DNA from: Chromatiales bacterium
GTDB lineage: Bacteria > Pseudomonadota > Gammaproteobacteria > UBA6429 > Thiohalophilaceae
Reading direction: 5' to 3'
NCBI GenBank assembly: GCA_027076325.1
Contig: JALTJZ010000052.1
Location: forward strand, 1 to 49,233
DNA length: 49,233 nucleotides
Both the position numbers and the translations under genes were made by a program. How positions within the stretch are numbered: position 1 is the stretch's first letter; every line of letters begins with the position of its first letter. The notes under the pieces were generated by a model. That model was not told the origin of the DNA. It was given only the letters and a program-made list of their open reading frames with translations, and did no database searches. This document shows, in pieces, positions 24,252 through 32,729 of this stretch.

Positions 24252-27152
24252 ATGTCCTATTCCAATACTGCGCCAACTGAACAAACTTCTGCTAACAACC
24301 GTATCGAAGTTAAAAATACCACCTGCTATATGTGCGCCTGTCGCTGTGGTATTCGTGTGACATTGCGCGACGGCGAAGTACGTTATATTCAGGGCAACCC
24401 GGAACACCCGCTAAATAAAGGGGTTATCTGCGCAAAAGGCGCATCGGGCATAATGAAGCAATACTCGCCTGCGCGATTAACCAAACCACTCAAACGCAAA
24501 GCCGGTGCTGACCGAGGTGATGCCGAATTTGAAGAAATTAGCTGGGAAGAAGCTTTATCTACTATTAGCGAACGATTAGAACATATTCGCAAAACCGACC
24601 CGAAAAAATTCGCGCTGTTTACAGGTCGCGACCAGATGCAGGCCTTAACCGGTATGTTTGCCAAGCAGTTTGGCACACCAAACTATGCAGCACACGGCGG
24701 TTTTTGCTCGGTCAACATGGCCGCAGGGATGATTTATACCATTGGTGGTTCGTTCTGGGAGTTTGGTGGGCCAGATTTAGACCGTGCAAAACTCTTTGTG
24801 ATGATTGGCACCGCCGAAGACCACCATTCCAACCCAATGAAAATTGCCCTTTCAAAGTTCAAGCGTAATGGTGGCCGTTTTATTTCGATTAACCCGGTGC
24901 GTAGCGGCTACTCGGCCATTGCCGATGAATGGGTGCCGATTAAACCCGGCACGGATGGCGCATTATTCCTCGCATTGATCCATGAGTTGATTAAACAGGG
25001 CTTATACGACCGTGAATTTTTAACCCAGTACTCCAACTCGGCTCAACTTGTTATTGACGATGCACAAGATGACGATGATGGCATGTTCCTGCGTACCGAT
25101 GTACCTCAGGACACCGAATGTTTTGATGCGCAAGATGCCGTCTGGTGGGACAGATTAACCGACAAACCGGTTCGCACCCATACCAAAGAAGCCGACCCCT
25201 ATTTAATGGGTGAATTCACCATGCCCGATGGCACAAAAGCCAAGCCGGCATTCCAGAAACTGAAAGATCGCGTGGAAGAGTACACGCCCGAATGGGCTAG
25301 CACCATTACCGGTATTCCAGCCGAAACCATTAAGCGCCTGGCCTATGAAATGGGGATTACCGCGCGCGATGAAAAAATTGAATTACCGATTGCCTGGACC
25401 GATGTTTGGGGCAACGACCACGACACCGTAACGGGTAACCCGGTGGCCTTCCATTCTATGCGCGGCACCGCGGCACATTCGAATGGCTTCCAGACCATTC
25501 GCGCCATGTCGATACTGATGTCGTTACTCGGCACCATCGATCGCCCCGGCGGTTTCCGCCATAAAGCGCCGTTCCCACGCCCTATTCCACCTTGCGCAAA
25601 AACACCGAAAGGCCCGGAAGGTGTGCAACCTGAAACACCGCTCGGCGGTATGCCATTGGGTTGGCCAGCCGACCCCGATGATTTGTTTGTAAAAGACGAC
25701 GGTGAACCGGTGCGTATTGATAAAGCCTTTTCCTGGGAATACCCCTTGTCTGCTCACGGTTTAATGCACAATGCCATTACCAATGCATGGCGAGGCGACC
25801 CGTACGAAATTGACGCGCTAATGATTTTTATGGCCAACATGGCCTGGAATTCCAGCATGAACACATCGGAAGTACGTAAAATGCTCAACGACAAAAAAGA
25901 AGATGGCGAATATAAAATTCCATTTTTAATTGTTGCTGATGCGTTCCAGTCTGAAATGACCGCCTACGCCGATTTAATTTTACCCGACACAACCTACCTC
26001 GAACGCCACGACGTAATGAGCATGTTAGACCGACCTATTTCCGAATTCGATGGCCCGGTTGACTCGGTGCGTATTCCGGTGGTTGAACCTAAAGGCGACT
26101 GCCGACCGTTCCAGGAAGTCATTATTGAACTTGGCTCACGTTTAAAACTACCCGCTTTTACCAATAACAAAGGCGAACGCAAATTCCGCGACTACCCTGA
26201 CTTTGTTGTTAACTACGAAACCGAACCCGGTTCAGGTATTGGCTTCCTCGCCGGTTGGCGTGGTAAAGGCGGCGAAAAATTTATGAAGGGCGAGCCTAAC
26301 CCCAACCAGTGGGAAATGTACGAGAAAAATAATTGTGTTTACCAGTATCACTTGCCCAAGTCTTACCAATACATGCGTAACTGGAATGCCGGTTACTTAC
26401 AGTGGGCACAGGAACATCGTTTAACAAAATACGCTGAACCCATCAACGTGCATATTTATTCTGAAGTGTTGCAAAAGTTCCGTTTGGCGGCACAAGGTAA
26501 ACGCGAAGGTAAACAACCGCCTGAATATTTACGCAAACGCGTTGAAGAACATTTTGATCCGCTTCCCTTTTATAGCGAACCACTGGAATCACAGTTAACG
26601 GACAAACATAAGTATCCATTAAATGCGATTACCCAACGCCCAATGGCAATGTACCACTCATGGGATTCACAAAACGCCTGGTTGCGCCAGATCCACGCAC
26701 ATAATTATTTACATGTGCACCCATCGCTTGGTGAAAAGCATGGCTTTGAAGACGGTGACTGGATCTGGGCTGAGTCGATGCACGGTAAAGTACGTTGCAT
26801 GTGCCGTTTCAGTGAAGCGGTTGAACCCGGCACCGTTTGGACATGGAACGCCATTGGTAAAGCATCGGGCGCATGGCGTCTGGATGCAGATGCGAACGAA
26901 TCTAAAAAAGGCTTTTTGTTAAACCATTTAATTTCTGAAGAGCTACCGGCCAATGAAGCAGGTGAGCATGTGTCAAACTCCGACCCGATTACCGGCCAGG
27001 CAGGTTGGTACGATGTACGCGTTCGTGTTTATAAAGCTGATGAAAATGAAGCACCTGAAACGTATCCGCAATTCGATACAATGCCAAGTTACCCCGGCAC
27101 CGATAAAAAGCGCAAATGGCTAAGTTACTTCGCCGGTAAATTTACTAAATAA
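24252..27152 (+). CDS. soeA: Sulfite dehydrogenase molybdopterin subunit SoeA
   Basis: A 966-residue catalytic subunit of the complex iron-sulfur molybdoenzyme family. The N-terminal 4Fe-4S site is C25-x2-C28-x3-C32-x27-C60. The molybdopterin domains follow, and the dinucleotide-binding domain near residues 790-960 contains Q-R-P-M-A-M-Y-H-S-W. There is no twin-arginine signal, so it is cytoplasmic, as SoeA of Allochromatium vinosum is. The gene order soeA-soeB-soeC and the partner types fit SoeABC, which oxidises sulfite to sulfate and feeds electrons to quinone. Related thiosulfate or polysulfide reductases carry Tat signals. The sat/qmo genes nearby support the sulfur assignment. Confidence 0.9.
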   Translation: MSYSNTAPTEQTSANNRIEVKNTTCYMCACRCGIRVTLRDGEVRYIQGNPEHPLNKGVICAKGASGIMKQYSPARLTKPLKRKAGADRGDAEFEEISWEEALSTISERLEHIRKTDPKKFALFTGRDQMQALTGMFAKQFGTPNYAAHGGFCSVNMAAGMIYTIGGSFWEFGGPDLDRAKLFVMIGTAEDHHSNPMKIALSKFKRNGGRFISINPVRSGYSAIADEWVPIKPGTDGALFLALIHELIKQGLYDREFLTQYSNSAQLVIDDAQDDDDGMFLRTDVPQDTECFDAQDAVWWDRLTDKPVRTHTKEADPYLMGEFTMPDGTKAKPAFQKLKDRVEEYTPEWASTITGIPAETIKRLAYEMGITARDEKIELPIAWTDVWGNDHDTVTGNPVAFHSMRGTAAHSNGFQTIRAMSILMSLLGTIDRPGGFRHKAPFPRPIPPCAKTPKGPEGVQPETPLGGMPLGWPADPDDLFVKDDGEPVRIDKAFSWEYPLSAHGLMHNAITNAWRGDPYEIDALMIFMANMAWNSSMNTSEVRKMLNDKKEDGEYKIPFLIVADAFQSEMTAYADLILPDTTYLERHDVMSMLDRPISEFDGPVDSVRIPVVEPKGDCRPFQEVIIELGSRLKLPAFTNNKGERKFRDYPDFVVNYETEPGSGIGFLAGWRGKGGEKFMKGEPNPNQWEMYEKNNCVYQYHLPKSYQYMRNWNAGYLQWAQEHRLTKYAEPINVHIYSEVLQKFRLAAQGKREGKQPPEYLRKRVEEHFDPLPFYSEPLESQLTDKHKYPLNAITQRPMAMYHSWDSQNAWLRQIHAHNYLHVHPSLGEKHGFEDGDWIWAESMHGKVRCMCRFSEAVEPGTVWTWNAIGKASGAWRLDADANESKKGFLLNHLISEELPANEAGEHVSNSDPITGQAGWYDVRVRVYKADENEAPETYPQFDTMPSYPGTDKKRKWLSYFAGKFTK

Positions 27153-27189
27153 GACACACCAAGCAGTAAGATAAAACAGGATTCATTTT

Positions 27190-27921
27190 ATGACTCAGTT
27201 AGCATTAGTTATCGACTTAAACGTTTGCGTCGGCTGCCATGCCTGCGTAACCAGTTGCAAAGAGTGGAATACCTCCGGTCCAGCCGGTTCAATGTGCGAC
27301 GATAACCCTTACGGACAAGATCCAACAGGTACCTTCTTTAACCGCGTACAAACTTATGAAGTTGGCGAGTTTCCTTTAACCGAAACCGTTCACTTTCCTA
27401 AAAGTTGTTTACACTGCGAAGATCCACCCTGTGTGCCTGTTTGCCCAACCGGCGCAAGCTACAAACGCGAGTCTGACGGTATTGTTTTAGTGGATTACGA
27501 CAAGTGCATTGGTTGCCGCTACTGTTCATGGGCTTGTCCTTACGGTGCACGCGAAATTGATGAGCATCAGAAAGTAATGAAAAAATGTACCTTGTGTGTT
27601 GACCGTATTTACGATGAAGAACTCCCTGAAGAAGAACGTAAACCAGCTTGTGTTCTCGCCTGCCCAACCAACGCACGTTTATTTGGTGACGTACATGATT
27701 CTGAATCTGAAATCTCCGTTACCATTCGTGAAGAAGGGGGTTACCAACTTATGCCCGAATGGGGAACCAAACCGTCTAACCATTATTTACCACGGCGTAA
27801 GACACGCATGCATATTCATGACGATGAGCTCGAACGTGCAGATAATCCATTGAATAAAGAACAGCGTAAACCACATGGCCCAATTGATGAACCTACGCTG
27901 GATGATTCAACCAGTTGGTAA
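27190..27921 (+). CDS. soeB: Sulfite dehydrogenase iron-sulfur subunit SoeB
   Basis: A 243-residue DmsB/PhsB-like protein with four cysteine clusters for 4Fe-4S centres: C-V-G-C-H-A-C-V-T-S-C near residue 12, C-L-H-C-E-D-P-P-C-V-P-V-C-P near 75, C-I-G-C-R-Y-C-S-W-A-C-P near 105, and C-T-L-C-V-D-R with a later C-V-L-A-C-P. It carries electrons from the molybdenum site to the membrane subunit. The gene starts 37 nt after soeA. The C-terminal 40 residues are charged and extend past the last cluster. Confidence 0.92.
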   Translation: MTQLALVIDLNVCVGCHACVTSCKEWNTSGPAGSMCDDNPYGQDPTGTFFNRVQTYEVGEFPLTETVHFPKSCLHCEDPPCVPVCPTGASYKRESDGIVLVDYDKCIGCRYCSWACPYGAREIDEHQKVMKKCTLCVDRIYDEELPEEERKPACVLACPTNARLFGDVHDSESEISVTIREEGGYQLMPEWGTKPSNHYLPRRKTRMHIHDDELERADNPLNKEQRKPHGPIDEPTLDDSTSW

Positions 27922-27926
27922 AGATT

Positions 27927-27958
27927 TTCGTCATACTCGCGTAGGCAGGTATGACGAA
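27927..27958. repeat. REP-like hairpin between soeB and soeC
   Basis: TTCGTCATAC (27927-27936) pairs perfectly with GTATGACGAA (27949-27958) around the 12-nt loop TCGCGTAGGCAG. It resembles a degenerate copy of the widespread TCGTCATTCCCGCG-type REP hairpin. It may stabilise or attenuate the soe transcript. Confidence 0.75.
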
Positions 27959-28003
27959 TTAGAAACTTAGAAATAACTTAAGAAAAACAGAGGAACAAAC
28001 ACA

Positions 28004-28981
28004 ATGAATCCTGCATTCAGTGTCATATTTTTAACAACCTTAATTGGTGTTGGACAGGGCTTGTTTTTAGCACTATTCACAGGACAAAGTTACTCTGCTG
28101 TCAAATTACTGCCAGCGGCAGCCAGCGCCGAGTTTTACAGTATTGGTGGCCTGATTGCCTTGCTCTTTTTAGTTGGCGGTCTCATTGCCTCGTTCTTCCA
28201 CCTCGGTCATCCCGAACGCGCGTGGCGTGCTGCAGCGATGTGGCGCACTTCGTGGCTATCACGCGAGGTTATTGCGCTGCCAACCGTCATGGGCTTACTG
28301 TTTATTTATGCCCTGATGCATTATATGCAATGGGATATTGTTTTATTTACCAGCGAAGCCGGTGCCGAACTCTCTGTTTCTTTAATCGTCGGCATTCTGG
28401 GTATGCTGGCAACCTTTGCCTTATTTTTATGTACCGGCATGATTTACGCCTGTATAAAATTTTTACAGGAATGGCATACTCCACTGACCGTTATTAATTA
28501 CACCTTACTCGGGACGGCTTCTGGTTTTGTGCTAGCAACGGCTTTCGCCACTTATACTGCACCGGGGTTACTTAAGTTCTTCGGTATCTGGTCGATTATT
28601 ATTACTCTAACGGCCTTGATTACTCGTGTAGCCTCATTACTGCGTAACCGCAGTATCAAATATAAATCATCAGCACAAACAGCCATTGGTGTACGCCATA
28701 CCAAAGTAAAACAAATTACCATGGGCATGATGGGCGGCTCGGTTAATACCCGTGATTTTAATCACCATATGTCGGCTTTGTTCTTTAAATCCATTAAATG
28801 GGTTTTCCTGCTACTGGTATTTATTATTCCCAGCATTTTAATCTGGGCAGGTATTGAAGAAGCCAATCGCACACTATTATTTAGCGCCTTTATCGTGCAA
28901 TACATTGGCTTAATTGCTGAACGCTGGTTTTTCTTTGCCCAGGCAAACCATCCGCAAAATATTTATTACCAAACGGTTTAG
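28004..28981 (+). CDS. soeC: Sulfite dehydrogenase membrane subunit SoeC
   Basis: A 325-residue DmsC-type protein with about eight hydrophobic helices, no haem-specific motif and no cysteine cluster. It anchors SoeAB to the cytoplasmic side of the membrane and passes electrons to quinone. Helix 1 starts V-I-F-L-T-T-L-I-G-V-G, and the F-F-H-L-G-H-P-E-R-A-W segment near residue 65 is a hallmark of DmsC/SoeC. It lies 82 nt after soeB with a GAGGAAC ribosome site, and a perfect hairpin follows the gene. Confidence 0.9.
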   Translation: MNPAFSVIFLTTLIGVGQGLFLALFTGQSYSAVKLLPAAASAEFYSIGGLIALLFLVGGLIASFFHLGHPERAWRAAAMWRTSWLSREVIALPTVMGLLFIYALMHYMQWDIVLFTSEAGAELSVSLIVGILGMLATFALFLCTGMIYACIKFLQEWHTPLTVINYTLLGTASGFVLATAFATYTAPGLLKFFGIWSIIITLTALITRVASLLRNRSIKYKSSAQTAIGVRHTKVKQITMGMMGGSVNTRDFNHHMSALFFKSIKWVFLLLVFIIPSILIWAGIEEANRTLLFSAFIVQYIGLIAERWFFFAQANHPQNIYYQTV

Positions 28982-29002
28982 GACTTACTGAATATATTTA
29001 AG

Positions 29003-29040
29003 ATCGTTAACCACAGCGGCGGAGAGCTGTGGTTAACGAT
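29003..29040 (+). terminator. Hairpin at the end of soeABC
   Basis: A perfect 15-bp inverted repeat (ATCGTTAACCACAGC 29003-29017 with 29026-29040) with an 8-nt loop starts 22 nt after the soeC stop. There is no T run after it, so termination may be partial. Confidence 0.65.
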
Positions 29041-29150
29041 TGAACCCATCTGCGTCCCCCCTTGCGCAATGAACTTAGTCCTAAAAGATGATGTCTATGC
29101 TACAATTCCACAGCATTATCTTTATTAAATAACTTTAGTTGGTTCGTTCC

Positions 29151-30107
29151 ATGCATATACACACTCTCCTTATTTCCTTGCTGATTTTAAGCTTTGGCGT
29201 ACAAGCGAAAAGCGTGTCAGAAAAGTACCCAGCCGTTAATGTTGACTTAAATGCAGTTAAGGTTTCTAAACATGTTTACTTTGTTCAGGGTAAGGCCGGT
29301 ATTGCCACCGACAATGCCGGCTTTATTTCCAATGCCGGTTTTGTTGTCACCAATGAAGGCGTGGTTATATTCGATGCATTAGGCACACCATCACTGGCGG
29401 CAAAACTTTACAAAGAAATTCGTAAAGTCACAAAGCAGCCCATTCGCTATGTCGTGATGAGCCACTATCATGCCGACCATCTTTATGGTTTACAGGTTTT
29501 TAAAGAACTCGGTGCAAAAATTATTGCACCACAAGGCGCTCGTGTTTATCTTGAATCAAATGTGTCGGATAATTTATTAGCAACACGTCGTATTGAGCTT
29601 GCACCATGGGTGAACGAATCAACCCGTCTTGTTCCCGCCGATCAATATATCGATACAGAATATAAATTTAGCCTGGGGGGCATTCACTTTAAAATAACCC
29701 CCCTGGGCAATGCCCACTCGGAAGGCGACTTAACCTTACTGGTCGAACCTGACAATGTTTTGTTTTCAGGTGATTTGATCTTTGAAGGCCGTATTCCTTT
29801 TGTGGGTCAGGCGAATATTTTTAACTGGCTACAAGCACTAGAGGCCATGCGTAATGTTAATGTATCGGCCGTTTTACCCGGCCACGGGCCATTGGCAAAA
29901 GATCCTAACGCATTAATTAACCTAACCTATAATTACCTGTCATTGCTTAAAAATACCATGCAGGCTGCTGTTAAAAACTGGACACCCTTTGCCGAAGCCT
30001 ATGCAAAAATCGACTGGGGCGATTATATGTTCCTACCTGCCTTTGATGCGGCCAACAGAAAAAATGCCTACAATGTCTTTTTATTTCTGGAAAGTGAATC
30101 ACCATAA
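29151..30107 (+). CDS. Exported metallo-beta-lactamase-fold hydrolase
   Basis: 318 residues from ATG 29151 (a TTG at 29139 adds four). A signal peptide (M-H-I-H-T-L-L-I-S-L-L then cleavage near V-Q-A-K) targets it to the periplasm. Zinc ligands of the fold are visible: S-H-Y-H-A-D-H near residue 105, G-N-A-H-S-E-G-D near 192, L-F-S-G-D-L-I-F and L-P-G-H-G-P. It resembles SoxH or quinoprotein-relay type metallohydrolases, whose substrates are not settled. It follows soeABC in the same direction after a hairpin, so it may be a separate unit. Persulfide, thioester or other substrates are all possible. Confidence 0.85.
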   Translation: MHIHTLLISLLILSFGVQAKSVSEKYPAVNVDLNAVKVSKHVYFVQGKAGIATDNAGFISNAGFVVTNEGVVIFDALGTPSLAAKLYKEIRKVTKQPIRYVVMSHYHADHLYGLQVFKELGAKIIAPQGARVYLESNVSDNLLATRRIELAPWVNESTRLVPADQYIDTEYKFSLGGIHFKITPLGNAHSEGDLTLLVEPDNVLFSGDLIFEGRIPFVGQANIFNWLQALEAMRNVNVSAVLPGHGPLAKDPNALINLTYNYLSLLKNTMQAAVKNWTPFAEAYAKIDWGDYMFLPAFDAANRKNAYNVFLFLESESP

Positions 30108-30236
30108 ATTAGCGGAGTTTTTCTTTAAAACAGCGCTATATCCCCTCATTGGTTTTAAGCTCTGCTGCCCTCAAGTTTACGCCTGGCATGCCGATAACAC
30201 CGGTAGCAGTATGAGATACAACGCAGGTAAAGTAGT

Positions 30237-30659
30237 ATGGCCATTAATAAAACACTTTATGACCGCCTGGGCGGCAAACCGACTTACGTAAAAGTCCATA
30301 AAATTTTTTATGACAAAGCCTACGCCCACCCCTGGTTAAGTCGCTACTTTACCGATAAACCGCAGGAACTTCTGGAAAACCAGCAAACGGACTTTATGAT
30401 GCAGTTAATGGGTGGGCCAAAGTGCTATGCAGGCAAAGCACCCAAATCCGCCCATCAACACATGCTTATTACAGATGAACTTTATGAACTCCGCGCACAA
30501 CTACTTTCCGAGTCGATAACAGAGGCCGGCATAAGCAATGCTTTAAGAGATGAGTGGATAGCCGCAGATGCCACCTTCCAGCGCGCACTGGTAAAAACAT
30601 CCGAAGATGAATGTGTTCGTGCTTACCCAACGCAGCCTATTCTGAATTTCCCCAGATAA
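30237..30659 (+). CDS. Truncated haemoglobin-like globin
   Basis: A 140-residue protein starting with the typical L-Y-D-R-L-G-G-K segment of truncated globins. The helix carrying the proximal histidine reads K-S-A-H-Q-H-M-L-I-T near residue 80. Two cysteines (P-K-C-Y near residue 62 and E-D-E-C-V-R near 125) are not family-typical. Truncated globins bind oxygen or NO, and a role in NO or oxygen handling is inferred. It begins 129 nt after the hydrolase, with AGGTAAAG before the ATG. Confidence 0.82.
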   Translation: MAINKTLYDRLGGKPTYVKVHKIFYDKAYAHPWLSRYFTDKPQELLENQQTDFMMQLMGGPKCYAGKAPKSAHQHMLITDELYELRAQLLSESITEAGISNALRDEWIAADATFQRALVKTSEDECVRAYPTQPILNFPR

Positions 30660-30802
30660 CTTCAGCTCATATATAAAAGCGGATTGCTTCGCTATCGCTT
30701 CAACAGGCATTTTCCACACTTTTAGTTAAAAACCCATAGATTATTTTCCTCAATAGCGCATACAATAACCCTCTCAAGTTCATCGCGTTTGCACAAAATA
30801 AA

Positions 30803-32095
30803 ATGCCAAATTTAGACGTATTACAAACCCTCTTTTCTGACAAGTTGAACAGCCTTCTAATTGCTGATAGCGCATGGCAACTTGGCGTTTTACTGGTTGC
30901 CTTTATTGCTGCCTGGAAACTTAATCATCAGTGGAATAAACGCTTAACGGCGCATTTAGGTGAAAAGGAAAAACGTGGTGTTTCACGCTTTTTGTTACGT
31001 GGCTCCAGCTACCTGGTGTTTCCTGTTATTACGCTTATATTTATTTATATTGGTGTTGCTGTTTTACAGCTTTATAAAATCACAACACCCATTCTTGATA
31101 TTATTATCCCGTTATTGCTATCACTTGCCGCTATCCGTGTATCGGTATACAGCTTAAGGCGTGCCTTTACAAAAACCCAAAATTTACGCGCATGGGAAGG
31201 TTTTATCAGTATCAGCATCTGGGGGCTGGTTGCACTACACTTACTCGGCTGGTTACCTGGCATACTCAATGCACTCGATAGTGCAGCTATTAGCTTTGGC
31301 GATAACCGCGTATCAATTCTGTCAGTGGCCAAATTTATTATTATTGCAGGTATTTATATTGTTGCTGCCCGCTGGCTGGCCATGTTAATTGAGCAACGTG
31401 CAATGAAGTCAACGGTTATCAGCTCTAGCATGCAGGTAGGTTTAAGTAAATTTGCAACGGTCGCCTTATACAGTATTGCCATTATTATTGCCCTGAACAG
31501 TGTGGGCATCGATCTCACAACCTTAACCGTGTTCGGTGGTGCAATTGGTGTGGGGCTTGGCTTTGGCCTAAAAAGTATTGCAAGTAACTTTATTAGTGGT
31601 TTTATCTTGTTGTTTGATCGTTCCATTAAACCGGGCGATGTTATTAGCATTGGCAACCGTGTTGGTTGGGTGGTGGCATTGCATGCACGTTATATTGTGG
31701 TTAAAGACAGAGACGGCGTTGAAACACTTATTCCGAATGAAAATATTATTACTTCCGAAGTGACTAACTGGAGTTATAGCGACAAGCATGTACGCGTCAA
31801 AATTCCCGTGCAGGTAAGTTATGATGATGATGTAGAACAGGCTATGCAACTGATGCTCGATGCCTGTCAGGTTTCAGCGCGTGTCCTGCAAAATCCGGAG
31901 CCCGCCGTTCGGCTCACAAATTTCGCTGATAATGGGATAGAGCTTGAACTACGCCTTTGGCTCGATGACCCTGAACAAGGCGTAGGCAGTGTTAAATCCG
32001 ATATTAACCTTGCCATCTGGAAAGCATTTAAAGACAACGCCATTACCATTCCCTTTCCGCAACGCGATGTTCATCTAATAAAAGATACTTTATAA
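30803..32095 (+). CDS. MscS-family mechanosensitive channel
   Basis: A 430-residue membrane protein. About five or six hydrophobic helices precede the conserved pore helix and beta domain: V-G-I-D-L-T-T-L-T-V-F-G-G-A, then G-V-G-L-G-F-G-L, then N-F-I-S-G-F-I-L-L-F-D-R-S-I-K-P-G-D-V-I (interrupted by S-I-A-S). A soluble C-terminal domain follows with I-P-N-E-N-I and P-F-P-Q-R-D-V near the end. It releases solutes on hypo-osmotic shock. It is a single gene, convergent with the DUF3501 gene (29 nt between stops); no terminator hairpin is evident in that gap. Confidence 0.92.
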   Translation: MPNLDVLQTLFSDKLNSLLIADSAWQLGVLLVAFIAAWKLNHQWNKRLTAHLGEKEKRGVSRFLLRGSSYLVFPVITLIFIYIGVAVLQLYKITTPILDIIIPLLLSLAAIRVSVYSLRRAFTKTQNLRAWEGFISISIWGLVALHLLGWLPGILNALDSAAISFGDNRVSILSVAKFIIIAGIYIVAARWLAMLIEQRAMKSTVISSSMQVGLSKFATVALYSIAIIIALNSVGIDLTTLTVFGGAIGVGLGFGLKSIASNFISGFILLFDRSIKPGDVISIGNRVGWVVALHARYIVVKDRDGVETLIPNENIITSEVTNWSYSDKHVRVKIPVQVSYDDDVEQAMQLMLDACQVSARVLQNPEPAVRLTNFADNGIELELRLWLDDPEQGVGSVKSDINLAIWKAFKDNAITIPFPQRDVHLIKDTL

Positions 32096-32123
32096 TCGTC
32101 AGAATCCACTGACCTTTCAGGTA

Positions 32124-32708
32124 TTAGCTAAAATCCTGAATCAGGGCTTGTTGTATATTTTTGTCAACAGGCGATACATTTTGCATAAAACCATCATAAT
32201 CGATGCCCATTGATAAAGCGTTGCCAGACTTTAAAGCAGCAATCATCTTATCAGTCAGTTCAAAACGCATAAAATGCACGGCAGATGTTTTTTCATCACG
32301 ATTTCTGTCCATATCTTCGTCTGCAATGGCATAGACCTTATCGAAACCTTCCACCTGTATCCAGACTTTATCCTCCACACCACCGAGCTTTTCGAGTACA
32401 CGTTGGCGCTCTTCTGCATCTGAATATTCAATCATAAATGTTGCTTTCAGATTTTTACCATTGGGTATTAACGGGTTATAGGCAGCAAGCTCTTCATTAA
32501 TACCGTCTGCTTCAAAAATCTTTTCGATACGCAGCATTTCCTGTATTTGATATTGAATAGTCATGCGATCTTCAAAATATAAAGTGGCATGGTCACCTAA
32601 TGCCACCTGGCGATTTTTTTTGTGCTCTAATACGGCAGCACGGTAATCTTGTCTTTTACTGGCATAGTCTTCTAAAGAAAACAGATCGTCACGAGTTAAT
32701 TCTTGCAT
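32124..32708 (-). CDS. DUF3501 family protein
   Basis: A 194-residue soluble protein, no signal and no cysteines, mostly helical. It opens with L-T-R-D-D-L-F-S-L-E-D-Y and contains the Q-E-M-L-R-I-E-K-I segment typical of DUF3501. Members are nearly always encoded next to a CCG-type Fe-S protein and a rubrerythrin, exactly as here, but their role is unknown. It lies 21 nt after the Fe-S gene, so the two are co-transcribed. Confidence 0.88.
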   Translation of the reverse strand: MQELTRDDLFSLEDYASKRQDYRAAVLEHKKNRQVALGDHATLYFEDRMTIQYQIQEMLRIEKIFEADGINEELAAYNPLIPNGKNLKATFMIEYSDAEERQRVLEKLGGVEDKVWIQVEGFDKVYAIADEDMDRNRDEKTSAVHFMRFELTDKMIAALKSGNALSMGIDYDGFMQNVSPVDKNIQQALIQDFS

Positions 32709-32729
32709 ATTACTTTCTCTATCGTTCAG

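Noticed and set aside
26623-26922. 99-codon frame within soeA
   Set aside because: Out-of-frame shadow of the molybdopterin subunit.
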